Shown here: one piece after another, positions 8,414 to 18,400 of the stretch
Position numbering within the stretch: position 1 is the stretch's first letter
How the letters are laid out: each line of letters opens with the position of its first letter
Origin: Phormidium ambiguum IAM M-71
GTDB taxonomy: Bacteria > Cyanobacteriota > Cyanobacteriia > Cyanobacteriales > Aerosakkonemataceae
Direction: 5' to 3'
DNA: 50,368 bases
Assembly (NCBI RefSeq): GCF_001904725.1
Contig: NZ_MRCE01000027.1
Span: 35,056-85,423, forward strand
Translations under genes and position numbers: made by a program
The notes under the pieces: generated by a model
The model's input: only the letters and a program-made list of their open reading frames with translations
Databases searched by the model: none
What the model was told of the DNA's origin: nothing

Positions 8414-11400
8414 ATGTCAATAGTAATTGATTTTCAAGGGAACTCTCGAAAAGTTAGTAAATTAATCTTTTTTTATTCATTTTTATCAAGCTTGTGGTTT
8501 TTATTTACTGCACAAATCTTTGGTGTTTTAGGTGTTAATAATTCAAGTTTGAAATATTTGCACATAGTCAGTGATTGGATTTTTGTACTTTTTACTGCTT
8601 GGTTACTTTCTTATTCAATTCATCGCGTACAGAAACAATTACAACAAGCTAGGGAGGAATATTATAACTTATTTAATAATACCGTTGAAGGAATTTATCA
8701 AGTATTACCTTCAGGGGTTTATATCAATGCTAATCTGGCTTTAGCCAATATTTATGGATATGATGATCCAGAGGAAGTAATTACTAGTTGTAGTTGGCAA
8801 ATCTTAGATGTTGATTATCAAAAGCGAGCTAAATTTATTAGTAATTTATATAGTAATGGTTCAGTTTGTGAAGAAGTTTTTGAAATTTATCGCCGGGACA
8901 AAAGTGTTATTTGTGTGGTTGAAAATGCTTGTATTGTTCGAGATAGTTTCGGAAAAATATTGTATTATCAAGGAACAGTTAAAGAAATAACTAATAATCA
9001 AAATTCTCCAGAAAGGGAAGAAGAATTACCAGAAGATAGTAGTACCATACTAATGGCTGTAATTGAGGGGATGAGTGATGCAGTATTTGTTAAAAATCAT
9101 CAAGGTAGATATTTAATGACCAATGAACCTGGTGCTAGGTTCTTGGGAAAATCAGTGAATCAAATTTTAAATGCTTATGATTGGGAATTATTTCCTCGGG
9201 AAGTAGCGCAACAAATTCGAGAGAGCGATCGACTCGTGTTAATGACCGGGGAAACCATAACTTATGAACAAAATATTACTGTTTTAGATCAAAATAATTT
9301 ACCGACATCTCGAAATTTTATCGTGAGTAAAAGTGTTTACCATAATGCTGAAAGTAACAGTTTAGGTTTATTGTCTATTGCGAAAGATATTACTGATTAT
9401 AAACAAGTAGAAGAGGAAAAATTCCAACTTTTAGAGCAACTGAAAAAAGATATAGCAGATTTAGCTGCGATCGCTGAAGCAACAACAAATACCTCCAGCA
9501 TGGTGGACTTAAAACAACTATTAAATAGCTTATTACAGCAAATTGTTGAATTGCTAGCCGCAGATACAGCAGTAATTTTATTAGAAAAGAATGGGTATTT
9601 ACACTATATAAACGGAATTGGGATCGATCCAGAAATTATTAGTTATTATGAAATGCCAGTAGGGGAAGGATTTGCAGGTGCGATCGCTAAATCTATGGAA
9701 CCACTTTACGTCAAAGATACCATAAATGAACCTACTATAGAAGTATTGAATGCGATTACTTTGACATTTATTTTAGAGCAGAAAATTCAGACAATCTTGG
9801 GTGTACCACTAAAACGAAATGGCACTTGTCTTGGTGTTATCCATTTGGGTTGGTGCCATATTCATTCGTATAATGAGCGAGAACTACATCTTTTAGAAAT
9901 TACAGCTGAGCGTTGTGCAATGGCGATCGTCAATACCGAGCTTTACGAACAAACTCAAAGATTGCAGAAATTACGACAACTACAAATTGAGCGAATGCCG
10001 ATCGGATTTATTCTCACCGATCCAGACTTTCATTTTTTAGATTGGAATCCCGCTGCGGAAACAATTTTTGGTTTTACGAAAGAAGAAATTTTGGGAAAAC
10101 ATATATTTACCATTGTTCCTGAGTCCGCTAAAACTAACTTTGGTATAGTTTTATTGCGGTTGAGTCAAGGAGATATGACAGCACATAGCATTAATGAAAA
10201 TATTACTAAAGCAGAAAAAACTATTATTTGTGAATGGCGGAATACACCACTTCAGGAAACTGATGGCACAATTTACGGTCATTTGTTCATGGTGCAGGAT
10301 ATTACGGAATTAAGGAAAGCGCAGGAAGAAAGACTGCGTTATGCTTTTTACGATCCCTTGACTGGATTACCTAATCGAGCTTGGTTTTTAGAACATTTGG
10401 GGAAATTTTTACAAAGAAAAAGGGAAAATTCCGCAGAAATTCCGAATTTTGCAGTGCTTTTTCTCAATTTAGAACGCTTTGAAATAGTTAAATCTAGCTT
10501 GGGACATTTAATTGCCGATCAACTATTAATTGCTACAGCACGACACTTAGAAAATTGTTTACGTCCTACAGATAAAGCTGCTTATTTAGGAAGAGATGAG
10601 TTTGTAATTTTATTAGAAGATATTCCTGATGCTAATGTTGCTAAAGAAATCGCTAACCGGATTTATCAACAATTAAGTTTACCTTTTAATGTAGATGGAC
10701 ATGAAGTATTTTCGAGCGCTAGTATTGGTATTGCTATTAGTAAAGATTTGTGGAATTCGCCTGATTATCAGCGTCCTGAAGATTTTTTGCGCGCCGCAGA
10801 TACGGCGATGCACGGAGCAAAAGGTGGTAGGACTCCAGTAGTATTTGAGATAAATATGTATACGCACGCTTTGTCGCGTTTGCAGTTAGATAGTGATTTA
10901 AGAAGAGCGATCGCACTGATTGCCAAATCTAATAATAAAGCCCAAGAATTTGAATTATATTATCAACCAATTATCTGCTTAAAAACTAATAAAATTAGGG
11001 GTTTTGAAGCATTAATTCGCTGGAATCATCCTAGTAAAGGACTAGTTTCACCTTCGGAATTTATTCCCGTTGCTGAAGAAAGCAGATTAATTATTCCGAT
11101 CGGACAATGGGTACTAAAAAATGCTTGTCAACAGTTACGAATTTGGCAGCGGCAATTCAAGCGCAGTTTAACTATGAGCGTAAATCTTTCCGGTATTCAA
11201 TTAGAACAAGCTAATTTAACTTCCCAAATAGAAGGAATTTTGGGAGAAGTTTGGATTGCACCAAACACTTTGAAGCTGGAAATTACTGAAAGCGCGATTA
11301 TGAAAAATACTGAATCTGTGCCAACTTTGTTAGATAAAATTAAACAAAATAAAATACTTTTAGCTATAGATGATTTTGGTACTGGTTATTCGTCTTTAAG

Positions 11401-11668
11401 TTATTTACATCGATTTCCGATCGATACTTTAAAGATCGATCGCTCTTTCGTCAGCCGCATGAGTTTAGATGAAGAAAATTTAGAAATTGTCCGCTTAATT
11501 GTGACATTAGCTCATACTTTAGGAATGGATGTCACCGCTGAAGGAGTAGAAAATATAGAACAAGTAAATTTATTGAAAAAGCTAGGATGTGAGTATGGAC
11601 AAGGTTACTTTTTTGCTAAACCATTAAATCAAAAAGCAGCGACAGAATTTTTAGAAAAATATTTCTAA
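8414..11668 (+). CDS. Membrane-anchored PAS-PAS-GAF-PAS-GGDEF-EAL cyclic-di-GMP protein
   Basis: This is a 1084-residue signalling protein of cyclic-di-GMP metabolism. Two N-terminal membrane segments (about 17-39 and 48-68) are followed by PAS (about 80-195), PAS (about 210-325), GAF (about 345-510) and PAS (about 518-640), then GGDEF (about 645-815) and EAL (about 830-1080). The cyclase signature is GRDEF at 726-730, with Arg replacing the second Gly, which predicts weak or no cyclase activity. The EAL half looks intact: EAL at 865-867, LEITES, DDFGTGYSSLSYL, LKIDRSF, TAEGVE and GQGY. The likely net activity is phosphodiesterase, with the GGDEF part sensing GTP, which is inference. Start ATG 8414 has no clear ribosome binding site. 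Confidence 0.92.
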   Translation: MSIVIDFQGNSRKVSKLIFFYSFLSSLWFLFTAQIFGVLGVNNSSLKYLHIVSDWIFVLFTAWLLSYSIHRVQKQLQQAREEYYNLFNNTVEGIYQVLPSGVYINANLALANIYGYDDPEEVITSCSWQILDVDYQKRAKFISNLYSNGSVCEEVFEIYRRDKSVICVVENACIVRDSFGKILYYQGTVKEITNNQNSPEREEELPEDSSTILMAVIEGMSDAVFVKNHQGRYLMTNEPGARFLGKSVNQILNAYDWELFPREVAQQIRESDRLVLMTGETITYEQNITVLDQNNLPTSRNFIVSKSVYHNAESNSLGLLSIAKDITDYKQVEEEKFQLLEQLKKDIADLAAIAEATTNTSSMVDLKQLLNSLLQQIVELLAADTAVILLEKNGYLHYINGIGIDPEIISYYEMPVGEGFAGAIAKSMEPLYVKDTINEPTIEVLNAITLTFILEQKIQTILGVPLKRNGTCLGVIHLGWCHIHSYNERELHLLEITAERCAMAIVNTELYEQTQRLQKLRQLQIERMPIGFILTDPDFHFLDWNPAAETIFGFTKEEILGKHIFTIVPESAKTNFGIVLLRLSQGDMTAHSINENITKAEKTIICEWRNTPLQETDGTIYGHLFMVQDITELRKAQEERLRYAFYDPLTGLPNRAWFLEHLGKFLQRKRENSAEIPNFAVLFLNLERFEIVKSSLGHLIADQLLIATARHLENCLRPTDKAAYLGRDEFVILLEDIPDANVAKEIANRIYQQLSLPFNVDGHEVFSSASIGIAISKDLWNSPDYQRPEDFLRAADTAMHGAKGGRTPVVFEINMYTHALSRLQLDSDLRRAIALIAKSNNKAQEFELYYQPIICLKTNKIRGFEALIRWNHPSKGLVSPSEFIPVAEESRLIIPIGQWVLKNACQQLRIWQRQFKRSLTMSVNLSGIQLEQANLTSQIEGILGEVWIAPNTLKLEITESAIMKNTESVPTLLDKIKQNKILLAIDDFGTGYSSLSYLHRFPIDTLKIDRSFVSRMSLDEENLEIVRLIVTLAHTLGMDVTAEGVENIEQVNLLKKLGCEYGQGYFFAKPLNQKAATEFLEKYF

Positions 11669-11669
11669 A

Positions 11670-11704
11670 CCCCGACTTCTTGAACAAGTCGGGGATATTT
11701 TTAG
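11670..11704. terminator. Bidirectional terminator between the EAL gene and ctaE
   Basis: CCCCGACTT (11670-11678) pairs perfectly with AAGTCGGGG (11686-11694), followed by ATATTTTT on the plus strand. It sits between two convergent genes and probably serves both. A near copy occurs at 12372-12396 on the other side of ctaE. Confidence 0.8.
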
Positions 11705-11707
11705 ATT

Positions 11708-12331
11708 TTACAGAATGTAGAGCAGTAAAAACAGCACAATCCAGACAATATCTACAAAGTGCCAATAAACTTCTGCGGCTTCTACACCGAAGTGATTTTC
11801 AGAACTGTAATGTCCTTGTTTGAGCGATCGCCAAAGCACACCCAAAATTAACAGAATACCGAAGCAAACGTGCATTCCGTGAAAGCCAGTCAAAACATAA
11901 AAAGTGCTGGCGTAAATATTAGTTTTCAAGCCAAATTCTAAATGAGCATATTCGTAAACTTGACCTGCTAAGAAAATCACTCCCATAATGGCAGTAATTA
12001 AAAACCAAGTTCGCAAGCCTGCCACATTATTGCTTTTAACCGCAGTATCACCTTTATGGATCACAAAGCTACTCGCAATCAGAATTGCAGTGTTAATTCC
12101 AGGTAGCAATAACTCTCTTTCTGGAGTACCTTCGGGAGGCCAAACAGGAGCAACAGCGCGGAAAGTTAGGTAAGCAGCAAACAAACCTAAAAAGATCATC
12201 CCTTCCGCAATTAGAAATACAATAATGCCAAAAATTCGGTGATCGGGATGGGCTTCGTGATGACTTGCTGCCTCAGCTGCACCATGATAATTTAGAGCAG
12301 TTTTAGACTCGTCAATTGTTGGACTTTGCAT
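11708..12331 (-). CDS. ctaE: Cytochrome c oxidase subunit III (aa3-type)
   Basis: This is a 207-residue, five-helix subunit III of the respiratory aa3 oxidase that reduces oxygen at the end of the cyanobacterial respiratory chain. Helices begin near IFGIIVFLIAEGMIFLGLFAAYLTF, with ERELLLPGINTAILIASSF and TGFHGMHVCFGILL (the conserved HGxHV block) following. The C-terminus is AEVYWHFVDIVWIVLFLLLYIL, the usual subunit III ending. The length matches the short five-helix bacterial form. It is the last gene of ctaC-ctaD-ctaE, 91 bp after ctaD, and ends at a terminator hairpin. Start ATG 12329-12331. Confidence 0.96.
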   Translation of the reverse strand: MQSPTIDESKTALNYHGAAEAASHHEAHPDHRIFGIIVFLIAEGMIFLGLFAAYLTFRAVAPVWPPEGTPERELLLPGINTAILIASSFVIHKGDTAVKSNNVAGLRTWFLITAIMGVIFLAGQVYEYAHLEFGLKTNIYASTFYVLTGFHGMHVCFGILLILGVLWRSLKQGHYSSENHFGVEAAEVYWHFVDIVWIVLFLLLYIL

Positions 12332-12371
12332 AATTTCCTATTGTTGTCATTGGTCATTTGTCTTCTTAGAT

Positions 12372-12396
12372 CCCCGACTACTTGAATAAGTCGGGA
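12372..12396. repeat. Hairpin in the ctaD-ctaE spacer, copy of the ctaE terminator motif
   Basis: CCCGACT (12373-12379) pairs with AGTCGGG (12389-12395). The arms and loop closely resemble the terminator at 11670-11694, so ctaE is bracketed by two copies of one small palindrome. There is no T-run in the operon direction, so it may only attenuate transcription or protect RNA ends. Confidence 0.65.
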
Positions 12397-12422
12397 ATCT
12401 AGAAACTCAAAATTTTTTACTT

Positions 12423-14108
12423 TTAGCCAACATCTACTTTGACTTCAGCGAGTAATTCTTCCACTGATTTTTCTTCTCCAACCTCTTCAAAATCGATGCC
12501 ATAATCATAAGGCCCCGTCCATAAAACTGGTTCTTCATGGAAGTTTTCTACAGGTGGAGGAGAACTAGTCAACCATTCTAGAGTTAGAGCTTTCCAGGGA
12601 TTAGCAGAAGCTTTTGGCCCAAAAAGCCAACTCCAGACAGCGTTGATGACAAAAGGAATTGTGGAAACTGCCAAAATGTAAGCACCAACAGTAGCCATTA
12701 AATTGAGTGCAGCAAATTTAGGATCGTATTCTGCCACCCTTCTTGGCATACCTTCTAAGCCTAATTTGTGCATTGGTAAAAAGCACAAATTAAAGCCAAT
12801 AAGTGTGAGTGCAAAGTGTACTCTTCCCCAAGTTTCATTAATCATTCGGCCTGTCATTTTGGGGAACCAATGATATAGTCCGGCGTAGAGTCCGAACACG
12901 CTACCACCGAATAAAACGTAGTGCAAGTGAGCGACTACAAAATAGGTATCGTGAACGTGAATGTCAACGGGTACAGAGGCTAACATGATGCCACTTAAGC
13001 CGCCAATTACAAACATGGAAACAAAGCCCATGCCAAATAACATGGCACTATTTAGGTCTAATTTGCCTCCCCAAATTGTGGCTAGCCAGCTAAATATTTT
13101 GATGCCTGTGGGGATAGCAATGATCATTGTGGCGATCATGAAAAACATTCTTAACCAGGCGGGAGTACCACTGGTAAACATATGGTGTGCCCAAACAATT
13201 AGACCTAAAAAGCTAATTGCTAGACTGGAATATGCGATCGCTCTATACCCAAAAATCGGCTTCCGCGAATGTACTGGCAAAATATCAGAAATCATCCCAA
13301 AGATAGGCAGAATCATAATATAAACTGCCGGGTGGGAATAGAACCAGAACATATGTTGATAAACGATCGGATCTCCACCACCAGTTGGGTTAAAAAATGC
13401 CGTTCCTGCTATTAAATCAAAACTCAGCAGAATTAAAGCACCTGCTAATACTGGAGTGGAAACTAAAATTAATGCCGAAGTTGCTAACATTGCCCAGCAA
13501 AATAACGGCATTTGATGCAAAGTCATCCCTGGAATTCGCATCTTTAAAATGGTAACGAGGAAATTAACTGCACCTAAAATTGAAGAAGTTCCTAACAGTA
13601 GAACGCTGAGAATCCAAATAAATTCACCAGCCTTACCATTCATTAAACTTAATGGTGGGTAAGATGTCCAACCAGAACCAGCTGCACCAACAAAGAAACT
13701 ACTTAAAAGTAAAATTCCTCCTGGGGGAATCATCCAAAAAGCCACAGCATTTAATTTGGGAAATGCCATGTCTTTTGCACCCACCATTAAGGGGATTAAA
13801 TAATTCCCAAATCCCCCTGTAGCTGCCGGAACAATCCACAGAAAAATCATTACTGTGGCGTGAATTGTAAACAAACTATTGTAGAGTTCCCGACTGACAA
13901 AATCCGAATCAGGAGTCGCTAATTCGGTACGTACAGCGGAAGCTAATGCTCCACCAATCAGGTAGAAAACAAAGGTTGTCACCAGGTATTGAATTCCAAT
14001 TACCTTGTGATCTGTGGAAAAACCAAAGTATTTCCGCCAATCACCGCCAGTATTAGTTTCGGCTGTATTTCCTAAGTTGGCTGAATCTGCGATCTGAACT
14101 TGTGTCAT
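12423..14108 (-). CDS. ctaD: Cytochrome c oxidase subunit I (aa3-type)
   Basis: This is the catalytic haem-copper subunit of the aa3 oxidase, with twelve expected membrane helices. The CuB/cross-linked His-Tyr motif is in FWFYSHPAVYIMILP, the CuB histidine pair in WAHHMF, and the haem-ligand region in HDTYFVVAHLHYVLFGG. The cytoplasmic start FGFSTDHKVIGIQYL is typical. The frame remains open upstream to 14183, but that 25-residue extension (NYQLPTTKHQLAIV) is translated spacer repeat. The ATG at 14106-14108 gives MTQVQIADS and a 561-residue protein in line with cyanobacterial CtaD. It lies 124 bp after ctaC and 91 bp before ctaE. Confidence 0.96.
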   Translation of the reverse strand: MTQVQIADSANLGNTAETNTGGDWRKYFGFSTDHKVIGIQYLVTTFVFYLIGGALASAVRTELATPDSDFVSRELYNSLFTIHATVMIFLWIVPAATGGFGNYLIPLMVGAKDMAFPKLNAVAFWMIPPGGILLLSSFFVGAAGSGWTSYPPLSLMNGKAGEFIWILSVLLLGTSSILGAVNFLVTILKMRIPGMTLHQMPLFCWAMLATSALILVSTPVLAGALILLSFDLIAGTAFFNPTGGGDPIVYQHMFWFYSHPAVYIMILPIFGMISDILPVHSRKPIFGYRAIAYSSLAISFLGLIVWAHHMFTSGTPAWLRMFFMIATMIIAIPTGIKIFSWLATIWGGKLDLNSAMLFGMGFVSMFVIGGLSGIMLASVPVDIHVHDTYFVVAHLHYVLFGGSVFGLYAGLYHWFPKMTGRMINETWGRVHFALTLIGFNLCFLPMHKLGLEGMPRRVAEYDPKFAALNLMATVGAYILAVSTIPFVINAVWSWLFGPKASANPWKALTLEWLTSSPPPVENFHEEPVLWTGPYDYGIDFEEVGEEKSVEELLAEVKVDVG

Positions 14109-14232
14109 AACAATTGCTAGTTGGTGTTTGGTCGTTGGTAGTTGGTAGTTGGTTGTTCTGTTGAGGAGATTTGATATCAGCAAAAACCAAATTCTCTGAC
14201 CAATTACCCATTACCTTCTACCGATTACCTAA
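14109..14232. repeat. TTGGTAGT-type dispersed repeat in the ctaC-ctaD spacer
   Basis: The spacer contains repeated TTGGT units (GTTGGTAGTTGGTAGTTGG at about 14134-14152) and, further along, the complementary-type series CCAATTACCCATTACC...CGATTACC (about 14201-14228). The same word family appears in the nrtA-nrtB spacer (33297-33350), before btpA and before nrtC, so it is a dispersed family rather than a local duplication. Confidence 0.6.
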
Positions 14233-15216
14233 TTAATGATTGTGTAATTTTTGCAGAGTTTCTGAATTAATTCCCATTTCTTGAGCGTAGGGAGTGAGGA
14301 ATTCAGAAGTAGACATATTTTCAGGATTTACTGCTACTGCTTGGTTTAAATTTTCTTGGTTAGCAGCAATTTGTGATTGTATCCAAGTATCAAACTCTTC
14401 TGGTGTTTCTACGATTACTTGGGTTTTCATTGCACCATGATAAGAACCACAAAGTTCGGCGCAAATTACAGGGTAAGTACCTGGTTTTTTCGGAGTAAAT
14501 CGCAGTTGAGTTTCTCTACCAGGAATTGCGTCTTGTTTCAAGCGAAATTCAGGTACCCAAAAAGCGTGAATTACGTCGTTTGCGGAAATGTTGAGTTTGA
14601 CTTCACGACCTACGGGAACGTGCAATTCGCCTGCGGTGACACCAGTTTCCGGGTAGTTAAATAACCAAGCAAATTGTAACCCTGTGACGTTGATGTTTAA
14701 ATCTGGGGTTTGACCTTGCTCTTCTGGGGAAGCGCCGACACCTAAAGCGATTTTTGTGGGTGGATTTGGGTTTGAATTTGTTTCGTCGGGTAAGGTGGCT
14801 GCGATCGCGGCTCCTGACATTTTGCTATGATGCGCCATAGTACCATGAGCCGCCATTGGGTCTAATCCACCCATCGAGTTATAAACTTCAAAACTGTAGA
14901 CCCCAACGATGAGAATAATGACTGCGGGAATGGCTGTCCAGAGAATTTCTAAAGGAACATTGCCATGTATCGGTGGGCCATCTGTGGGGTCATTGGGACG
15001 TTTCCGAAATTTAAACAAACTGTAAATTAAAACACATTGAACTATCAGAAATAAGCCTGTAGCAATGGTCATCATCATATTAAATAAATTGTCTACCAAA
15101 GGCGCTTCTTCCGAAACTGCTTCTGGTAGCAAGTTATGATTCTGACCATACCAAAGACTGACTAGGGTCAGTACGATTCCGGCAATGAGTGTAGTGATGT
15201 TACTGGGGATTTTCAC
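14233..15216 (-). CDS. ctaC: Cytochrome c oxidase subunit II (aa3-type)
   Basis: This 327-residue subunit accepts electrons from cytochrome c or plastocyanin at its CuA centre. Two membrane helices lie at about 7-24 and 42-66, followed by a cupredoxin domain facing the lumen or periplasm. CuA ligands are visible in VICAELCGSYHGAMK (Cys, Glu, Cys, His, Met) and the earlier His in DVIHAFWVPEF. Between helix 2 and the cupredoxin fold is an inserted His/Met/Gly-rich, Pro-rich segment (AAHGTMAHHSKMSGA), which may bind copper, an inference from composition. It is the first gene of ctaC-ctaD-ctaE. No ctaA or ctaB haem-synthesis gene lies in the window. Confidence 0.96.
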   Translation of the reverse strand: MKIPSNITTLIAGIVLTLVSLWYGQNHNLLPEAVSEEAPLVDNLFNMMMTIATGLFLIVQCVLIYSLFKFRKRPNDPTDGPPIHGNVPLEILWTAIPAVIILIVGVYSFEVYNSMGGLDPMAAHGTMAHHSKMSGAAIAATLPDETNSNPNPPTKIALGVGASPEEQGQTPDLNINVTGLQFAWLFNYPETGVTAGELHVPVGREVKLNISANDVIHAFWVPEFRLKQDAIPGRETQLRFTPKKPGTYPVICAELCGSYHGAMKTQVIVETPEEFDTWIQSQIAANQENLNQAVAVNPENMSTSEFLTPYAQEMGINSETLQKLHNH

Positions 15217-15466
15217 GGCTAGTTATAATTGCTTGCACTACTGCTTACTTTGTTTGATTTACTATGAACCAAAGGGGTTTGAGGCTGCTTAAACAGTAAA
15301 ACAGATCCGTCTTGATTTTAGACAACCTATAACCTCTTTTGCTATTTGGTCTTTTAACAAGGTAATGCAAGTGCCGATGGATAGGGAAATTTGCCAGGTA
15401 TTTTTTTATAAAATTATTCTCCTGACCGGATGCAGAAATTGTATTTTGTAGTGCATTAGACATTTT
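15217..15466 (-). promoter_or_regulatory. Upstream region of the ctaCDE operon
   Basis: This 250-bp gap between the end of the giant fusion gene and ctaC must hold the ctaCDE promoter unless transcription reads through from the giant gene. I see no terminator hairpin with a T-run after the giant gene. A 72-codon frame (15245-15463) begins four bases after the giant gene's stop but has no ribosome binding site or recognisable sequence. Confidence 0.35.
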
Positions 15467-18400
15467 TTACCAAGGATTGCCAATCAAAGTAAAGCCTGAC
15501 CAATAATAGGGATGTGAAAAGTTAACTTTCCCTGACTGTCTCAGTTCGGCAGGTAAAGAAATTCCCGTGTCTCCGATACCTTCTAGTTCGTTATTGTTGA
15601 CTACTACTTCACCTTTGATCATTGATACTTGAGCTTGTCTGAGTGCTTCGGCACGAATGGGAGCAGTTTTTAATTGTTCATAAAATTCGGTCATTAATGC
15701 TAATGTACCTTGGTCGGATACATACCACAAACTTGCTATAGCTGATTGTACTCCGGCTTGAATGGCGATACCTGCAAAGCCTAATTCTACTTGCCTGTCA
15801 CCTAATGCAGTGCGACAAGCACTTAATACTAATAATTGCACAGGTGGATCGTTCCATTTTACGGTTCTTACTTGATCTAATCCTAATTTTTCATCCCAAA
15901 ATTGAATGTAAGAATTACCTGGTGCTCCGGGTCTAAATTCGGCATGGGTGGCGAGATGGACTATTTCATATTTACCGCTATTGCGTTGCGTGGTGAGATT
16001 ATTTACGGTAAATGCTTCGTTTAAGGAAATTTTTCCTGACCACAGTTGATTAGCAATGGTAGTTAATTCTACTGGGACTGCGGGTAAAGGTGCTTGTTCT
16101 TTAAATGTTGATGCTCCCATTGCTAATACGGTGGAGTTTTTCAAGTTATAAAACTGCGGATTAGTTAAACTAAAACTAGGCATTAAAGAGATACTGTAGC
16201 GTTCAACAATAAATCCGTTTCCATCATGCAAAGCGGCAAATGGTAAGGATCTTAAGCCTGCGTCAGGAATAAATATTAGGTTTTTAATTCCTCTTTCTTG
16301 TAATTTCCCTTCAATTGGAGCAATCAGAATTTTGTAGAGTTCTTGTGCGGGTTGTAAGTAAGTTGTGCTATCCAATTTTGAGCGATCGGTTACTTCCATT
16401 TGCAATTGTCTAGCTAAGTTAATTATTTGCGCTTTAGTAATATTGGAAATGGGAAAACGTATGGGTTCGCCTTCTGGCGTGATTAGATATAATTCGACGC
16501 GATCGCTATCTTTTTCTTGACAATTTTCGGCTTGTATTCCATTATTTTGGACTCTCGTACCGGGGTCGGGAGGACAGGTAACAAGTGCTTCTGCTCCCTG
16601 TTGTCCGCGTCCAAATATTATATAGAATATTGCTGATTTTACGCCTGTTTGTTCTTCGTTTCTTCGTAGTTGATTGCGAATTTCTTCTAGGGTTTTAACA
16701 TTATTGGAGAAGGTTAGACCTAAATAGTTAGTAAATTCTTGGGAGAAGTTTTCCTCTACTACTCCTAATAGGGGATCGATCGGCACTGGTGGAATGCGAT
16801 CGGCAATCACTTTAGGTAAATCAGAAAGATTTTCTTGTTGTTGAATTACCCTTGTAATTGCATCCAAACCAGGATTTTTTGGATTAACAAGAAAATCCTT
16901 AGTAATAAGTTGAATATTTCCTAAAGTATAAGAACCAGGAAAAACTTGAGGAGTAGTAATAATATCTTTTCCAGTTGTTAAAGCTCCCACAGTTCCATTT
17001 TTGCTGGCATTTCCCACTACAAAAGGTATTTTTGCAGAACCACCACCATGACGGATAATAATTGAACCATTTCCCGTTCCCCCAGCAGTGGAAATACTAC
17101 TATTTACACCTTTATTATCAATAAAACTGGCAGTGGAACGGAATAAACTCTCGGTTGTAATGTCAACTTTACCACCAATTCCTTGTGTTCCTCCTTGAGC
17201 ATTAATAAACCCAATTTGGACATCATTTGGTGGATCGATAAATACTGTTCCGCCGTTACCGATCGTAGCACTAACATTGATGTTACCTGTGTTAATGCGA
17301 TCGCCAGATTTAACTGTTACTGTGCCGCCTTTTTCGACTCCAGTGGCGGTTAAATTTCCAGCAGTTATAGCTTTTGGACTAATCAGGGTAATAGTTCCAC
17401 CAATCCCTGTATTAGAAGCATCTAAATTACCAGTTTCAATAATACCATTTTTACTATTTGCAGAAATGTTACCGCCTTTTGCAGTGATATTTTTAGTGCG
17501 AATATCACCTACTGTATCTAGTTCAACTCCTGCTCCACTAGTAATAACATCTCCTTTAAAATTAACATTACCAGTCCCCACTTTATGCTGTATTTGTTGT
17601 GCTTGAATTGTCGAATTCGCAGCTAAATCTTTGGTACTAATAATTACAATATTGCCAAGTTCTTGACCTTTGCTACCAACTGCACCATTAAAGGTAATAT
17701 TACCAATTCCTGAATTTAAAGTTAAATTGTTAGCTTTTCCAATTTCACTATCTAACGTATTACCAAAGGTTATGCTGCCATTCGTTGTACTAAAAACAGC
17801 GTTGTCTGTGAGAATTACTGGTGCATTAATAATTAAATCGCTAAGAGTATTGATACCTTGAGAAACAAAAACATTGCTGGCGCTACCAATATCTAATTTG
17901 CTTAAAGGTGCATTTTTCCCAACTGCGGAATTAAAGCGAATGTTGCCGCTACCTGCGCCTAAATTTAATTGTTTAGCACCATCTAGGGAACCATTAAAAG
18001 TAATATCACCTGCTGCTAAACCTGTGCTAATGGTGACATCATTTCCTAACTGAATCGATCGACCTAAAGTAATGTTTTGGTTTTCGGTGGAAATATTCGC
18101 GTTTAGATTTAATAGCGCACCATCTATAGTAATTGAGGCATTATCTTTGCCAATAATTGAACCATTAACATTAATTGTGCCACTTCCAGTGCGAATGGCG
18201 ATCGGATCGTTGAATGTTACATCTTTAACTGATACTAATCCTGTCCCATCTATCCGTCCGATGATAATAGATTCAAACCCATTTTCTAAGTTTGCTAAAG
18301 TGCTAGCTGAGAGGTTAAATGCACCTGGAATAGTATCTGCGATCGCAATTGTTTGATTAGGATCTGCTGGTTCTAAAATTAAGTTACCACTTCCAGTAAC

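Noticed and set aside
8230-8430. 66-codon frame before the GGDEF-EAL gene
   Set aside because: It overlaps the start of the real gene, is low in complexity and has no convincing ribosome binding site.
14109-14183. 25-residue N-terminal extension of CtaD
   Set aside because: The residues are translated TTGGTAGT-type spacer repeat; ATG 14106-14108 gives the normal CtaD N-terminus.
15245-15463. 72-codon minus-strand frame between the giant gene and ctaC
   Set aside because: No ribosome binding site, no recognisable motif and composition unlike a folded protein. It probably lies in the ctaC upstream region.
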